From NCBI RefSeq assembly GCF_900176565.1, contig NZ_FXEH01000004.1, positions 124,001 through 188,000 of the forward strand: DNA of 64,000 bases. Reading direction: 5' to 3'. This document shows positions 33,156-43,328 of the stretch, one piece after another (the stretch's first letter is position 1; every line of letters starts with the position of its first letter). The translations under genes and the position numbers were made by a program. Source of the stretch: Thalassobacillus devorans. GTDB lineage: Bacteria; Bacillota; Bacilli; Bacillales; Halobacillaceae. A model generated the notes under the pieces. It was not told the DNA's origin. It saw only the letters and a program-made list of their open reading frames with translations, and did no database searches.

Positions 33156-34358
33156 TTATACTGGGTGGTTCTTAGCTGCGTATTTGGGCTGACGCTTGGC
33201 CTGGTACGTATAGAAAAGGCCGATTAACACGAGTACGACAACAGCGCTGATCAGGTATAATTGCTGGAATCCTGCTTTTGCTACCACTAATCCCCAAACG
33301 AAGGAGCCGGCAGCAATTCCGGTATCATAGAACATGAAGAAGGTAGCGGTCGAGTGTCCGCTTCGGGCAATTGGTGCTGATTGGACAGCCATAGTCTGGA
33401 AGCTTGGCAGCAGTGTCCCATAGCCGAGCCCGATAATAGCTGCGGAAGCGAGCAGCATCCACGCGGCACTAGTAAAACTGATAAACACCAGGCCGAAAGC
33501 GAAGATGAATAGACACGGGATAATGACAAACTTCGGCCCCTTGATGTCATAGGCCCTTCCTAAATATGGACGCGAGAGCAGCATGGCCATCGCGAAAACG
33601 AGGAAGAAATAACTGGCAGCCGATGATAGCCCGATTGCATTAGCATAAACGGACAGGAATGAAAGGATGCTCGAATAAGATAATGCAGCCAGGCTGCTGA
33701 TCAAGGCGATCGGCACTGCCTTTGTCTCGATCAAATCATGCAGAGATAATTTAAACGTGCCCGTTTTCCGGACCGCTTCGGTTGCTTGTGGTACCTTAAC
33801 CAGAAAAGCAGATAGAGCTCCGCTGATCATAAATACACTTAACAGTATAAAAAGAACCTGGAATGGGGCGAACTGTAGTACCGAAAGGCCGATGAATGGG
33901 CCGACTACGACCGCTAGGTTCATAGCCATAGCGAAATATCCGATACCTTCACCACGGCGTGACTCGGGGACGACGTCAGCGGCAATTGCTCCGCTCACCG
34001 TCGTGAACAGGCCGAATGACAGACCGTGAAACAATCGCAGCCATAATAAAGGTATAAAATCCTTAATTCCTATATAAAGGAAGGTGGTCATTGTAAACAC
34101 CATGATGCTGACGAATAATGTCTTCCTTTTGCCGATCACATCTATTAGCTTCCCTGAAAAAGGCCGGATGAGAATAGCTGCTACTAACATGGCAGTGACC
34201 GTCAAGCCGCCCTGGGCTTCTGTTCCATTCATATCATGAATGACATAAATGGGGAGGGTGGTCAAAAGGGCGTAAAAAACCAGAAAGACCGTGAATTGTG
34301 TCAACGAGATACTGATGAAACTCTTCGTCCAAATCGGTTCTCGCTTGCTTTGTTCCAT
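33156..34358 (-). CDS. MFS transporter, drug-efflux type
   Basis: 400 residues, 12 predicted helices. The loop between helices 2 and 3 is IRPFSGKLIDVIGKRKTLF, the MFS motif A, and PESRRGEGIGYFAMAMNLAVVVGPFIG is like motif C of exporters. The start is 6 bases after the marR stop, with GGAGAG inside that gene, so the two are one operon; a MarR partner suggests efflux of a toxic compound. C-terminus ends in a basic tail. Confidence 0.85.
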   Translation of the reverse strand: MEQSKREPIWTKSFISISLTQFTVFLVFYALLTTLPIYVIHDMNGTEAQGGLTVTAMLVAAILIRPFSGKLIDVIGKRKTLFVSIMVFTMTTFLYIGIKDFIPLLWLRLFHGLSFGLFTTVSGAIAADVVPESRRGEGIGYFAMAMNLAVVVGPFIGLSVLQFAPFQVLFILLSVFMISGALSAFLVKVPQATEAVRKTGTFKLSLHDLIETKAVPIALISSLAALSYSSILSFLSVYANAIGLSSAASYFFLVFAMAMLLSRPYLGRAYDIKGPKFVIIPCLFIFAFGLVFISFTSAAWMLLASAAIIGLGYGTLLPSFQTMAVQSAPIARSGHSTATFFMFYDTGIAAGSFVWGLVVAKAGFQQLYLISAVVVLVLIGLFYTYQAKRQPKYAAKNHPV

Positions 34359-34364
34359 GATGCA

Positions 34365-34790
34365 TTACTCTCCTTCAGTGGCACCTAATTTCCTTAGTAG
34401 AAGTTGTAAGTGTTGGATTTCCTCGCTGGAAAGCGGGTGTGCCATTTCCTTTTCAACTTGATCGACCGCTTCATTGACAGCTGCAAACTTTTGTTTAGCG
34501 GCGTCCGTCATTTCGATGACGCGTTCCCGTTTATCCTCGCCTTGTTTCCTTATAATCCAGCCGTTCTTTTCCATTCGTGATAACGTGCGAGTGACCGTAG
34601 GGGCTTCTACGTTCAAATACTTCCATATTGCTGTTTGCGTCATCGGGCCGAATTGATCCAGACAAAAAATAATGGACCATTGGGAGTGGTATAACCCATG
34701 GTCGCTCAATACGTTGTTCACTTCTTTTGTAATTAGCCTCACTCGTTGGTTCAATAAATGAAATAATTCGCGGGTTTCGGTATTAGTCAA
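34365..34790 (-). CDS. MarR-family transcriptional regulator
   Basis: 141 residues with the winged helix near 45-105 (GPMTQTAIWKYLNVEAPTVTRTLSRMEKNGW; wing KQGEDKRERVIEMT). It likely represses itself and the exporter gene after it. TTG 34790 is chosen: the GTG nine bases earlier lies within the GAGGTGA ribosome site. A near-palindrome upstream is a candidate operator. Confidence 0.85.
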   Translation of the reverse strand: MTNTETRELFHLLNQRVRLITKEVNNVLSDHGLYHSQWSIIFCLDQFGPMTQTAIWKYLNVEAPTVTRTLSRMEKNGWIIRKQGEDKRERVIEMTDAAKQKFAAVNEAVDQVEKEMAHPLSSEEIQHLQLLLRKLGATEGE

Positions 34791-34808
34791 TGGATTCACC
34801 TCAATTAT

Positions 34809-34824
34809 TTACCTAGCTAAGTAA
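34809..34824. promoter_or_regulatory. Candidate MarR operator
   Basis: TTACCTAGCTAAGTAA is symmetric at 14 of 16 positions and lies 18 bases before the marR start, as for autoregulation. Confidence 0.55.
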
Positions 34825-34867
34825 TTCATTGATTTAGTTTAACGCTTTTCATAAAAAATGTAAACAA

Positions 34868-34903
34868 AAAGAGAAGCTTCTCTTGTGAAAAAGAAGCTTC
34901 TCT
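34868..34903 (-). terminator. Terminator after the 47-residue protein gene
   Basis: On the minus strand AGAGAAGCTTCT and AGAAGCTTCTCT pair around an 8-base loop and are followed by TTTTTG. Confidence 0.75.
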
Positions 34904-34907
34904 GGCG

Positions 34908-35051
34908 TCACTTAAATAACTTGCGCATAATTTTTCCGGTCGCTTTTCCTGCTGCCCTTCTTCCGACTCTGCGGCCGATTTTTCCTTTCCGGACCGCATC
35001 GACATCGTTCCAAATCCGCAGTACTTTATAAATCGTGGATTTTACACTCAC
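34908..35051 (-). CDS. Small basic protein, 47 residues
   Basis: GTG start after AAGGAGAG. The product is strongly basic with a central Gly/Arg/Ala stretch (KGKIGRRVGRRAAGKATG) and ends IMRKLFK. Similar short basic proteins occur in Bacillaceae, but I know no function; nucleic-acid or membrane binding would fit the charge. It has its own terminator, and is read toward marR. Confidence 0.68.
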   Translation of the reverse strand: MSVKSTIYKVLRIWNDVDAVRKGKIGRRVGRRAAGKATGKIMRKLFK

Positions 35052-35311
35052 TCTGTTCTCTCCTTTCTGAATTGCGGAACTACGTATGCTCTGATTACCC
35101 TAATCATATAACGGATGGTTTCGTTTTGAAAAGGTTATAAAAAAGAATGTCAGCACGTTAAGTTAGAAGAGTGCTGTGTCAGGACAGAATCTCACATACT
35201 AATAAATAAAATAGTAACAATATTATCCTGTTCTCTCCTTTTGAAGTAACTCAATAGAAGAATCCTTCTGTTATAAGGTATTTTGATAGATCGACATTCG
35301 AGTGGTGCTTT

Positions 35312-35340
35312 TTGTCCCATGAGTCAGGATATAGTATAGT
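35312..35340 (+). promoter_or_regulatory. Sigma-A promoter of the moxR operon
   Basis: TTGTCC (35312-35317), 17-base spacer, TATAGT (35335-35340), 59 bases before the moxR start. The rest of 35052-35311 is AT-rich, with no gene seen. Confidence 0.65.
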
Positions 35341-35398
35341 TGAAATATACGGAAAATTTAAATTTCCAGGAGTTATAGAAGGTGAGAGGAGTCGACAA

Positions 35399-36364
35399 AT
35401 GACCCAGCAACTGTCCTTATACGAACCAAAAATATCAGAAGTGATGAAAAATGTGAATAAAGTAATGGTAGGAAAAGAGGAGGTCACTCTCCTTAGTATG
35501 GTAGCGCTGTTGGCGAAGGGCCATGTCCTGTTGGAAGACGTGCCGGGGGTCGGAAAGACAATGCTGGTACGGGCAATTGCAAAATCACTGGATTGTGAAT
35601 TTAAGCGGATTCAGTTTACACCTGATTTACTGCCATCTGATGTGACGGGTGTTTCTATTTATAACCCGAAAGAAATGGCGTTTGAATTCCGGCCGGGACC
35701 GATTTTAGGAAATGTCGTTCTGGCTGATGAGATCAATCGGACTTCACCGAAGACGCAGTCTGCCCTGCTGGAAGGTATGGAAGAGTCCAGCATAACGGTC
35801 GAAGGTTCGCCGGTACCATTGAAAGAACCATTCTTTGTCATGGCAACGCAGAATCCGATTGAGTATGAAGGTACTTATCCATTGCCGGAAGCGCAGTTGG
35901 ACCGGTTCCTGCTGAAGTTGAATATGGGCTATCCGACTGCTCAGGAGGAACGTGAAATGTTGAGCCGTACGTCCGGGGACCATCCGTTAACAAAAATCCG
36001 GGCTGTGATGACAAAAGACGAGCTTCTCGATATTCAAAACAGCGTGAAAGAGGTCTACGTCGATGATACGATCCGCCATTATATTGTGGATGTTGTGACA
36101 GCGACGCGGGACCATGATGGTGTCTATCTTGGAGTCAGCCCTCGTGGTTCGATCGCCTTGATGAGAGCTGCGAAGGCTTTTGCGTTCATTCAGGATAGGG
36201 ATTATGTCATTCCCGATGATATCAAATACTTAGCACCATTCGTCATGCCGCACCGGATCATTTTGACCTCTGAAGCGAAATTTGAAGGATACACAGCAGA
36301 GAGGATTACTGAAGAGATTCTGGAGCAGATTGCGATCCCGGTGCAAAGGAACAGACATGAATGA
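35399..36364 (+). CDS. MoxR-type AAA+ ATPase (YeaC-like)
   Basis: 321 residues. Walker A VPGVGKTML, Walker B VVLADEINR, then SPKTQSALLEGMEE and MATQNPIEYEGTYPLPEAQLDRF, the MoxR signature. MoxR ATPases act as chaperones for VWA/DUF58 partners. The ATG follows GGTGAGAGGAG; the frame is open 87 bases upstream without a ribosome site. First of three coupled genes that match B. subtilis yeaC-yeaD-yebA before guaA. Confidence 0.87.
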   Translation: MTQQLSLYEPKISEVMKNVNKVMVGKEEVTLLSMVALLAKGHVLLEDVPGVGKTMLVRAIAKSLDCEFKRIQFTPDLLPSDVTGVSIYNPKEMAFEFRPGPILGNVVLADEINRTSPKTQSALLEGMEESSITVEGSPVPLKEPFFVMATQNPIEYEGTYPLPEAQLDRFLLKLNMGYPTAQEEREMLSRTSGDHPLTKIRAVMTKDELLDIQNSVKEVYVDDTIRHYIVDVVTATRDHDGVYLGVSPRGSIALMRAAKAFAFIQDRDYVIPDDIKYLAPFVMPHRIILTSEAKFEGYTAERITEEILEQIAIPVQRNRHE

Positions 36365-37626
36365 AACGCTGGGTAAGCTTTGCGCTTAAATTATCGTTGA
36401 TTGTGCTGCTGTTCGCAGTGATTTTTTCTTATGCCATGTTTCAGGGAGGCTTTGTCAGCTGGTTTTTATTTGCTGCGTTTCTCCCCTTTCTGATCTATAT
36501 GCTGCTGCTTCTGCTCTATCCGCTTGATAATTGGAAGGCTGCCCGCAAATTGTCCAAGCGGATTGTCCAAGCGGGAGAATCTGTGGATGTAGAAATCACG
36601 TTGGAACGGCGGATGCCTTTCCCGCTTTTTTATTGTGTACTCGAAGAATATTTTCCTGTGTCATTAGCCAAAAGAGATACACACCTGGAGAAGTTCAAGT
36701 GGATGAACAATCCGGAGAACATGCAGATGGAAAGAGTGATGAAACGAGTCGCTTTTCCTTGGTTTCAACGCTCCATCCATTACCGCTATGAACTCGATCA
36801 TATCCCGAGAGGGGAGCATCATTTACGGGCGTTACGAATCAGAACAGGAGATTTTTTTGGATTTATTAAAAAAGAGCATGTGTTCGAATTGGATAACCTG
36901 TTGGTAGCCTATCCTTATCGCCGCCAGCTGCAATTCAAAGAGCAGGCGTACAGCTATCAGCAGGGGGCCAGTCCCTCGTTATCTCTCAGCGATAATAATA
37001 CAAGCATTGTCGCTGGTGTTCGGGAATATATGCCTGGCGACCGTCTGCAGTGGATTGATTGGAAGGCGACAGCTCGTAAAGATGCGATTATGACGAAAGA
37101 GTTCGAGCAGGAGAAAAGCATCGATATGCTGGTGGTACTTGATGCCGGCAGCCATGCCTCGCGGAATATGATCGCTTTTGAGGGTGCTGTCGAATTGGCG
37201 GATTCGCTGCTGGCCAAGCTGCAAAAGAAATCATCGCAATTAATGCTGAAAACGTTGGCGGATCGTACGGCTTCGTTTTCATTCCAGCTGAACAAAGCGC
37301 AGATGGATAATATCCGGCGGCACCTTTCCATCATCATGCCGGCGGAAAATCAAACATTTTCCAAACAATTAGCACAGGAACAACACAAGCTTCCGGCAGG
37401 GCTGATTACGATGGTAGTGACAACGAGCATGGATGAAGGTGTACTGGAAGTGCTCGTTCAAATGCAGCATAAAGCGAAGCGGGTGATTTTATTTTTCATT
37501 GCTCCTTCCACCCAGTTGACACCCGAAGTCAGGAAATTGTTAAAACAGTTGGATTACCGGGGGGTCATGGTGAACGTGATGACAGAAGCCGAGCTGAGTA
37601 AGAAAGAATTCGAGGTGAAGGCATGA
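36361..37626 (+). CDS. DUF58 domain protein (YeaD-like)
   Basis: 421 residues. Two membrane segments at the N-terminus (about 8-50) and a DUF58 core with YMPGDRLQWIDWKATARKD near residue 225 and a VWA-like fold after it (VVLDAGSHASRN). It is the usual partner of MoxR and of the transmembrane transglutaminase next to it, probably at the membrane; function not settled. Overlaps its neighbours by ATGA at both ends. Confidence 0.85.
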   Translation: MKRWVSFALKLSLIVLLFAVIFSYAMFQGGFVSWFLFAAFLPFLIYMLLLLLYPLDNWKAARKLSKRIVQAGESVDVEITLERRMPFPLFYCVLEEYFPVSLAKRDTHLEKFKWMNNPENMQMERVMKRVAFPWFQRSIHYRYELDHIPRGEHHLRALRIRTGDFFGFIKKEHVFELDNLLVAYPYRRQLQFKEQAYSYQQGASPSLSLSDNNTSIVAGVREYMPGDRLQWIDWKATARKDAIMTKEFEQEKSIDMLVVLDAGSHASRNMIAFEGAVELADSLLAKLQKKSSQLMLKTLADRTASFSFQLNKAQMDNIRRHLSIIMPAENQTFSKQLAQEQHKLPAGLITMVVTTSMDEGVLEVLVQMQHKAKRVILFFIAPSTQLTPEVRKLLKQLDYRGVMVNVMTEAELSKKEFEVKA

Positions 37627-39833
37627 GAGGAGAAAACCAACAACAATTTTATTATCAGCTGATTCTCTACATTTGTGGGTTTCTGTTGTTTTGGGAATGG
37701 ATGAGGCCGTTAGAGAAAGTTACGGATACGGAGAACATTACGGTTTTCATTATTTTTGCAGCCTTTAGCTTCTTCATTTCTTTTTTACAGGTCAGCTGGT
37801 GGCTGTCGATGCCTTTGAAGCTGCTGGGACTTGTTTTTATTTTGGATGGACTGTTCCTTTATGAGCGATTATTTAGTAAAGAATGGTTCCTGATTATTTA
37901 TCAGCAGTTCGCTTATAATATCGATCTCATTTTGAACCAGCAATGGGGAGACATGACGGCGTTCTTCCGGAGCTTCTTATTCCTTGTTCTGCTTTGGCTG
38001 ATGAGCTACCTGCTGTATTTCTGGTTTGTCATCGCCAAACGTATTTTTCTGTTTGTACTCATGACATTCTTTGTCATCACGATCATGGATACCTTTACGG
38101 AATACAACGGGCAGTGGGCAATCGTACGAACCTTCATTATTGCTATGATCGCTCTTGGGGTATCCAGTTTTTCGAGAGAAATGGAGAAAGAGGGGATTTC
38201 TTTCGGAGGTATGAAGCGTCTTCACCGTTGGATTCTTCCGATGGCTGCAATCGTCTTGTTTTCGACCGCAGTCGGATTTGCTTCTCCGAAGCCCGGGCCG
38301 CAATGGGCGGATCCTGTCCCATATATTGAAAGTGCAGTAGGTAACTCTGGCGGTAACGGACCAGGCGGTGGAAGCATTCAGAAGATCGGCTATGGTGAAA
38401 ATGACTCCGAGCTTGGCGGTGCGTTCATGCGGGACGACACACCAGTTTTTCGGGTGGCAGCCAAGAAAGAAAGGTATTGGCGAGTAGAATCGAAGAATCA
38501 TTATACCGGTAAGGGATGGGAGGATACCCTGGAAGAGGATATCAGGGTTGCTAATGGAGGCGACCTGGGAATCAGGACCTTTACTGATGAAGTAGAGACG
38601 GAAGAGCAATACTCGCTTGTCAATTTCAATGATGACGTGCAACTGAATAAACTGGTTTATCCATATGGTGCAGCAGAGGTCGTATCTTATCCTGAGCAGT
38701 TTCAATTTCTTGTTCATCAGCCCACGGGCGAAGTAGAAACGCAAGTTAACCAGAAATCCCGTCAAATCCCCGGCTATCGGATGCAAATCGACGTCCCTTC
38801 CTATGAATATGATCAATTACGAGAAGCGGGCGAGAACGACCCCCGGGAAATCCGTGATGAATACTTGCAGCTTCCTGATGATCTGCCAGGAAGAGTGGAA
38901 AATTTGACCGAGCAGATTATTAAAGATGAAGACAATCGTTATGATCGGGTAAAAGAAGTGGAGAATTACTTTTCAACGAGCGGTTTTGAATACAATACCG
39001 AAGACGTAGCAGTTCCAGGAGAGAGTGATGACTATGTCGATCAGTTCTTGTTCGAAACGCAGCAAGGATACTGTGATAACTTCTCGACCTCGATGGTAGT
39101 CATGCTTCGTTCTGTCGGCATTCCGGCTCGTTGGGTAAAAGGTTTTACTGGCGGCGAATTGGAAGATACGGATATCGAACTGGAGGACGGGGACACCTAT
39201 AACTTATACCAGGTGACAAACAACAATGCCCATTCCTGGGTGGAAGTACATTTTCCTGGAATCGGCTGGGTACCATTTGAGCCCACCAAAGGTTTCTCTA
39301 ACCCGACAGACTTTTATGTAGATACGGACGATTTAGATAGCAGTTCTAATGAAGATAATTCCGAAGAAACAGACACACCAGACACGGAATCTCCTAATCA
39401 GCAGCAGGAAATAGAGGAAGATTTTGATTCTGATGAAAGTGGCGCTGCTGCTTCGGAAGAGGGAGGTAACTTCTGGAATTATATTGGCTTAACTGCAGCC
39501 TTGGCAGGAATAGCTATTGTTTTGTACGTGACCCGATTCCGTTGGATGTCCGCCTTTTTGAAAAGGCGATACAAGCAAAGTGAAGATCCGGCTGCTTATC
39601 AAAACGCCTACCATTATCTGTTGAAAGTTCTTGATAATAAAGGGCTGAAGCGGAAGCCGAACCAGACACTACGGGAATATGCCAATGATGTGGACAGGCA
39701 TTTCCAGACCAATGATATGAAAGTATTGACCCATCATTATGAACGGATGTTATACAGAAATGAACAGCAATCCGATCAATGGAGAAAGGTCACAGAATTA
39801 TGGGAAAATTTAATCAACAAGGCATTGTCTTGA
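37623..39833 (+). CDS. Membrane transglutaminase-like protein (YebA-like)
   Basis: 736 residues. Six or so membrane helices in the first 215, a large extracellular part, and another helix near 620. The transglutaminase core has Cys in TQQGYCDNFSTSMVVMLRS (near 484), His in NNAHSWVEVHF and Asp/Glu in PFEPTKGF. A Ser/Glu/Asp-rich linker (about 570-610) precedes the last helix; the C-terminal tail is cytoplasmic. Likely a peptidase or crosslinker of the envelope, with MoxR and DUF58. The start overlaps the DUF58 stop. Confidence 0.85.
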   Translation: MRGENQQQFYYQLILYICGFLLFWEWMRPLEKVTDTENITVFIIFAAFSFFISFLQVSWWLSMPLKLLGLVFILDGLFLYERLFSKEWFLIIYQQFAYNIDLILNQQWGDMTAFFRSFLFLVLLWLMSYLLYFWFVIAKRIFLFVLMTFFVITIMDTFTEYNGQWAIVRTFIIAMIALGVSSFSREMEKEGISFGGMKRLHRWILPMAAIVLFSTAVGFASPKPGPQWADPVPYIESAVGNSGGNGPGGGSIQKIGYGENDSELGGAFMRDDTPVFRVAAKKERYWRVESKNHYTGKGWEDTLEEDIRVANGGDLGIRTFTDEVETEEQYSLVNFNDDVQLNKLVYPYGAAEVVSYPEQFQFLVHQPTGEVETQVNQKSRQIPGYRMQIDVPSYEYDQLREAGENDPREIRDEYLQLPDDLPGRVENLTEQIIKDEDNRYDRVKEVENYFSTSGFEYNTEDVAVPGESDDYVDQFLFETQQGYCDNFSTSMVVMLRSVGIPARWVKGFTGGELEDTDIELEDGDTYNLYQVTNNNAHSWVEVHFPGIGWVPFEPTKGFSNPTDFYVDTDDLDSSSNEDNSEETDTPDTESPNQQQEIEEDFDSDESGAAASEEGGNFWNYIGLTAALAGIAIVLYVTRFRWMSAFLKRRYKQSEDPAAYQNAYHYLLKVLDNKGLKRKPNQTLREYANDVDRHFQTNDMKVLTHHYERMLYRNEQQSDQWRKVTELWENLINKALS

Positions 39834-39858
39834 TTCTTGCCATGTGGGTTGATAGAAT
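39830..39858 (+). promoter_or_regulatory. Sigma-A promoter of guaA
   Basis: TTGATT (39830-39835), 17-base spacer, TAGAAT (39853-39858). It overlaps the stop codon of the preceding gene and lies just before the riboswitch. Confidence 0.6.
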
Positions 39859-39881
39859 TAATGAAAATTACACATGCTGCA

Positions 39882-40018
39882 CCTTCATATATCCTCGATA
39901 ATAAGGTTCGAGAGTCTCTACCGGGATGCCGTAAATATCCTGACTATGAAGGCAGATTTCCTATTTTTTCAGTGGACTTCTGCCTTCCTGTGATCAGGGG
40001 CAGAAGTCTATTTTATTA
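39882..40018 (+). promoter_or_regulatory. Guanine riboswitch, terminating type, upstream of guaA
   Basis: Aptamer 39882-39952: P1 CCTTCATA/TATGAAGG, conserved TCTCTACC and GCCGTAAA loops, and CTGACTATG with C at the specificity position, so guanine/hypoxanthine. Terminator GACTTCTGCC (39975-39984)/GGCAGAAGTC (39999-40008) plus T-rich tail; the GAAGGCAG end of P1 can pair with CTGCCTTC as antiterminator. High guanine should stop guaA expression. Confidence 0.92.
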
Positions 40019-40138
40019 CAATGAGAAATTTTAATTTCTGTATAAGCAGAAACGAGGGCTTTCGCCATAAGTGTTGGCGGTGATCCGGGTGTTTCTAATA
40101 TTACAAGGTTAAGCTTTGGGAAAAAGGGAGCTGAAGAT

Positions 40139-41680
40139 ATGAAACAGATCGATGATTTTATTCTAGTATTGGATTTCGGAAGTCAATACAACCAGCTGAT
40201 CACAAGGCGGATCAGGGAGTTCGGTGTTTACAGTGAATTGCATTCTCATAAGTTGACCGCTGATGAAGTGAAAGCGATGAATCCAACCGGGATCATCCTC
40301 TCGGGCGGGCCGAACAGTGTTTATGGGGAAAATAGTTTTCGCTGCGACGAAGAGATTTTTGAACTGGGCATTCCTGTGCTTGGAATTTGTTATGGTATGC
40401 AGCTGATGACCCACCATTTTGGTGGTACGGTAGAACGTGCCAATGAACGGGAATATGGAAAAGCTGCGATTACGTTGAAAGAGCATGAACCTGTGCTGTT
40501 CAAAGATACTCCTCTTGTCCAAACAGTATGGATGAGTCACAGCGATAAGGTGATCGAATCTCCCCCAGGGTTCTCCACTGATGCTACCAGTCCTTCCTGT
40601 CCCGTAGCTGCAATCAGTGATGATGAGCGGAAGATGTATGGGGTTCAGTTTCACCCGGAAGTACGCCATTCCGAATATGGCGATAACCTTTTGAAACAAT
40701 TCGTCTATGATGTCTGTGGGGCTGAAGGTGACTGGACGATGGAAAACTTCATCGATATGGAAGTGGAAAAAATCCGCGAACAAGTGGGTGAGCAGAAGGT
40801 ATTGTGTGCATTAAGCGGTGGGGTCGATTCTTCTGTTGTAGCTGCCTTGATCCATAAGGCGATTGGCGACCAGCTGACCTGTATCTTTGTCGATCACGGA
40901 CTCTTGCGGGAAGGGGAAGCCGACAGTGTCATGACCACCTTCCGTGATGGCTTCAACATGAACGTCATCAAAGTGGATGCTAAAGAGCGGTTCATGAGTA
41001 AACTGGCTGGCGTTTCTGATCCGGAGCAAAAGCGGAAAATCATCGGTAATGAATTCATTTATGTGTTTGATGATGAAGCAGCTAAGCTGAAGGATACTCA
41101 CTTTCTTGCGCAAGGTACGCTTTATACGGATATTATCGAGAGTGGCACCGATACCGCCCAGACGATTAAATCCCATCATAATGTTGGCGGGCTGCCTGAG
41201 GATATGCAGTTCGAATTGATCGAGCCATTGAATACGTTGTTCAAAGACGAAGTGCGTGTTCTAGGTTCAGAGCTGGGGGTTTCTGATGAAATCGTTTGGA
41301 GACAGCCGTTCCCAGGGCCAGGTCTGGCTATCCGTGTCCTGGGGGAAGTGACTGAGGAAAAGTTGAAGATTGTCCGTGAATCTGATGCTATCCTCCGTGA
41401 AGAAATCAGCAACGCGGGTCTTGATCGTGACATTTGGCAATACTTCACGGTACTGCCTAATTTCCGGTCTGTTGGTGTCATGGGAGATACACGCACCTAT
41501 GATCATACCATCGGCATCCGGGCTGTCACTTCTGTTGATGGAATGACATCTGATTGGGCGCGCATTCCCTGGGATGTTCTGGAGAAGATTTCCACTCGTT
41601 GTGTCAATGAGGTCGAACATATCAACCGCGTTGTTTATGACATTACGAGCAAGCCGCCTGCTACGATTGAATGGGAATAA
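40139..41680 (+). CDS. guaA: GMP synthase (glutamine-hydrolysing)
   Basis: 513 residues. Glutaminase domain (about 8-200) with nucleophile Cys in GICYGMQ and VQFHPE; ATP-pyrophosphatase domain with the PP-loop [10 protein letters not shown] near residue 223; C-terminal dimer domain ending PPATIEWE. It makes GMP from XMP. Preceded by a guanine riboswitch. The ATG follows AGGGAG at about 10 bases. Confidence 0.97.
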   Translation: MKQIDDFILVLDFGSQYNQLITRRIREFGVYSELHSHKLTADEVKAMNPTGIILSGGPNSVYGENSFRCDEEIFELGIPVLGICYGMQLMTHHFGGTVERANEREYGKAAITLKEHEPVLFKDTPLVQTVWMSHSDKVIESPPGFSTDATSPSCPVAAISDDERKMYGVQFHPEVRHSEYGDNLLKQFVYDVCGAEGDWTMENFIDMEVEKIREQVGEQKVLCALSGGVDSSVVAALIHKAIGDQLTCIFVDHGLLREGEADSVMTTFRDGFNMNVIKVDAKERFMSKLAGVSDPEQKRKIIGNEFIYVFDDEAAKLKDTHFLAQGTLYTDIIESGTDTAQTIKSHHNVGGLPEDMQFELIEPLNTLFKDEVRVLGSELGVSDEIVWRQPFPGPGLAIRVLGEVTEEKLKIVRESDAILREEISNAGLDRDIWQYFTVLPNFRSVGVMGDTRTYDHTIGIRAVTSVDGMTSDWARIPWDVLEKISTRCVNEVEHINRVVYDITSKPPATIEWE

Positions 41681-41716
41681 ACGAACATTACCAAAATTTA
41701 ATTATTAAATGTTCGT
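41681..41716. promoter_or_regulatory. PurR box pair upstream of pbuG
   Basis: Inverted copies ACGAACATT (41681-41689) and AATGTTCGT (41708-41716), 18 bases apart, directly before the -35. Core CGAAC and spacing fit the paired PurBoxes of Bacillus PurR. Confidence 0.75.
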
Positions 41717-41724
41717 CTTTTAGG

Positions 41725-41753
41725 TTGACAATTGCGAGGAAGGCTCGTACGAT
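41725..41753 (+). promoter_or_regulatory. Sigma-A promoter of pbuG
   Basis: TTGACA (41725-41730), 17-base spacer, TACGAT (41748-41753), next to the PurR boxes. Confidence 0.7.
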
Positions 41754-41775
41754 ATAAGAGAAATAAATATAGTGA

Positions 41776-41951
41776 CACCGTCGTATAAATTCGGGGATAT
41801 GGCCCGAACGTTTCTACCAGGCTGCCGTAAATGGCCTGACTACGTTGGTGGATTGGACAGGCAGGGGAGATGTATATCTTTCTGCATGTCCGAATTCCCC
41901 GCGTCAGTTCAGCACTCCTGGAGAAATCCATGGAGTGCTTTTTAATTTTTT
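41776..41951 (+). promoter_or_regulatory. Guanine riboswitch upstream of pbuG
   Basis: Aptamer 41776-41850 with P2 TTCGGG/CCCGAA, TTTCTACC, GCCGTAAA and CTGACTACG (C at the specificity base). Terminator AGCACTCCTGGA / TCCATGGAGTGCT followed by TTTTTAATTTTTT (to 41951). Together with the PurR boxes it gives double purine control. Confidence 0.92.
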
Positions 41952-41982
41952 CGACGGTTAAACATAGAGGGGGAGAATCACC

Positions 41983-43317
41983 ATGAAGAAGTTTTTTAGA
42001 TTTGAAGAATTGGGTACGAACTACCGTACCGAATTCATGGCGGGGATGACAACATTCCTGGCTATGGCTTATATTTTATTTGTTAATCCGGCTACTTTGG
42101 CCCTTGTAGGGGTTGAAGAGCTCCCAGAAGGCGTGACCCGTATTGACCAGGGAGCCGTATTTACTGCAACTGCGATAGCGGCTGCTATCGGTACATTAAT
42201 TATGGGTGTGTTCGCACGTTACCCGATCGCTTTGGCTCCGGGTATGGGGCTGAATGCTTTCTTCGCTTACACGGTTGTTCTGGGGTATGGAATCCCATGG
42301 GAAACCGCGCTTGCCGGGGTGTTGGCATCTGGACTTATTTTTATCGTTTTAACGCTGACAGGACTTCGTGAACGAATCATTAATGCTATTCCAGCCAATT
42401 TGAAAATGGCTGTCGGAGCTGGTATCGGATTGTTTATCGCCTTCATCGGTTTTCAGAGTTCCGGAATCATTCAGGCTAATGAAGCCACACTGGTCGAGCT
42501 AGGCGACTTGACCTCGCCGACTGTTCTGCTTGCTATCTTTGGGATTGTCGCATCGGTTATTCTGTTGTCGCTGGGTATCAAAGGCGGAATTTTTTATGGT
42601 ATGATTTTGACGGCAATTGCTGGCATGGTCGTTGGGTTGATTGATCCTCCAAAAGGAGCTGGCGATGTTGTAGGCAGTGTACCAAGTGTCGCGCCTACTT
42701 TCGGACAGGCATTCATTCATTTTGGAGATATTTTCACCATAGAGATGCTCGTTGTTATTTTGACATTCTTGTTTGTCGACTTCTTTGATACTGCTGGTAC
42801 ATTGGTTGCTGTATCCACTCAGGCAGGTTTCATGAAAGATAATAAACTGCCACGAGCAGGTCGTGCGCTGTTATCTGACTCTGCTGCTACTGTGGTTGGG
42901 GCTGCGGTTGGAACATCGACTACTACTTCTTATATTGAATCGACAGCTGGTGTAGGCGCTGGTGGACGAACTGGTTTCACTTCCGTTGTAACGGCCGGCT
43001 TCTTCTTATTAGCGTTATGGTTCTCACCGCTGCTTGGAGTTGTGACGGCTGAAGTCACCGCTCCAGCATTGATTATTGTTGGTGTGTTGATGGCATCTTC
43101 TTTGAAAAATGTCGACTGGGATCAATTCGAAATTGCAGTTCCCGCCTTTTTCACTATTATCGCCATGCCGCTGACGTATAGCATTGCGACAGGTATTGCT
43201 CTAGGTTTCATTTTTTACCCAATTACGATGATCATGAAAGGGCGAATCAAAGAAATCCACCCGATTATGTATCTGCTATTTGTGATTTTCATTCTTTACT
43301 TTATTTTCTTGTCCTAA
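41983..43317 (+). CDS. pbuG: Hypoxanthine/guanine permease (AzgA-type NCS2)
   Basis: 444 residues, about 12-13 helices. N-terminal TNYRTEFMAGMTTFLAMAYILFVNP, LAPGMGLNAFFAYTV and the FVDFFDTAGTLVAV segment mark the AzgA/PbuG group. It imports guanine and hypoxanthine by proton symport. Purine riboswitch and PurR boxes upstream agree. ATG follows GAGGGGGAG. Confidence 0.93.
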   Translation: MKKFFRFEELGTNYRTEFMAGMTTFLAMAYILFVNPATLALVGVEELPEGVTRIDQGAVFTATAIAAAIGTLIMGVFARYPIALAPGMGLNAFFAYTVVLGYGIPWETALAGVLASGLIFIVLTLTGLRERIINAIPANLKMAVGAGIGLFIAFIGFQSSGIIQANEATLVELGDLTSPTVLLAIFGIVASVILLSLGIKGGIFYGMILTAIAGMVVGLIDPPKGAGDVVGSVPSVAPTFGQAFIHFGDIFTIEMLVVILTFLFVDFFDTAGTLVAVSTQAGFMKDNKLPRAGRALLSDSAATVVGAAVGTSTTTSYIESTAGVGAGGRTGFTSVVTAGFFLLALWFSPLLGVVTAEVTAPALIIVGVLMASSLKNVDWDQFEIAVPAFFTIIAMPLTYSIATGIALGFIFYPITMIMKGRIKEIHPIMYLLFVIFILYFIFLS

Positions 43318-43328
43318 AGGTGATACCA

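Noticed and set aside
37977-38816. 279-codon open frame antisense to the transglutaminase gene
   Set aside because: Low-quality protein sequence rich in His, Arg and Cys, without a ribosome site or family features.
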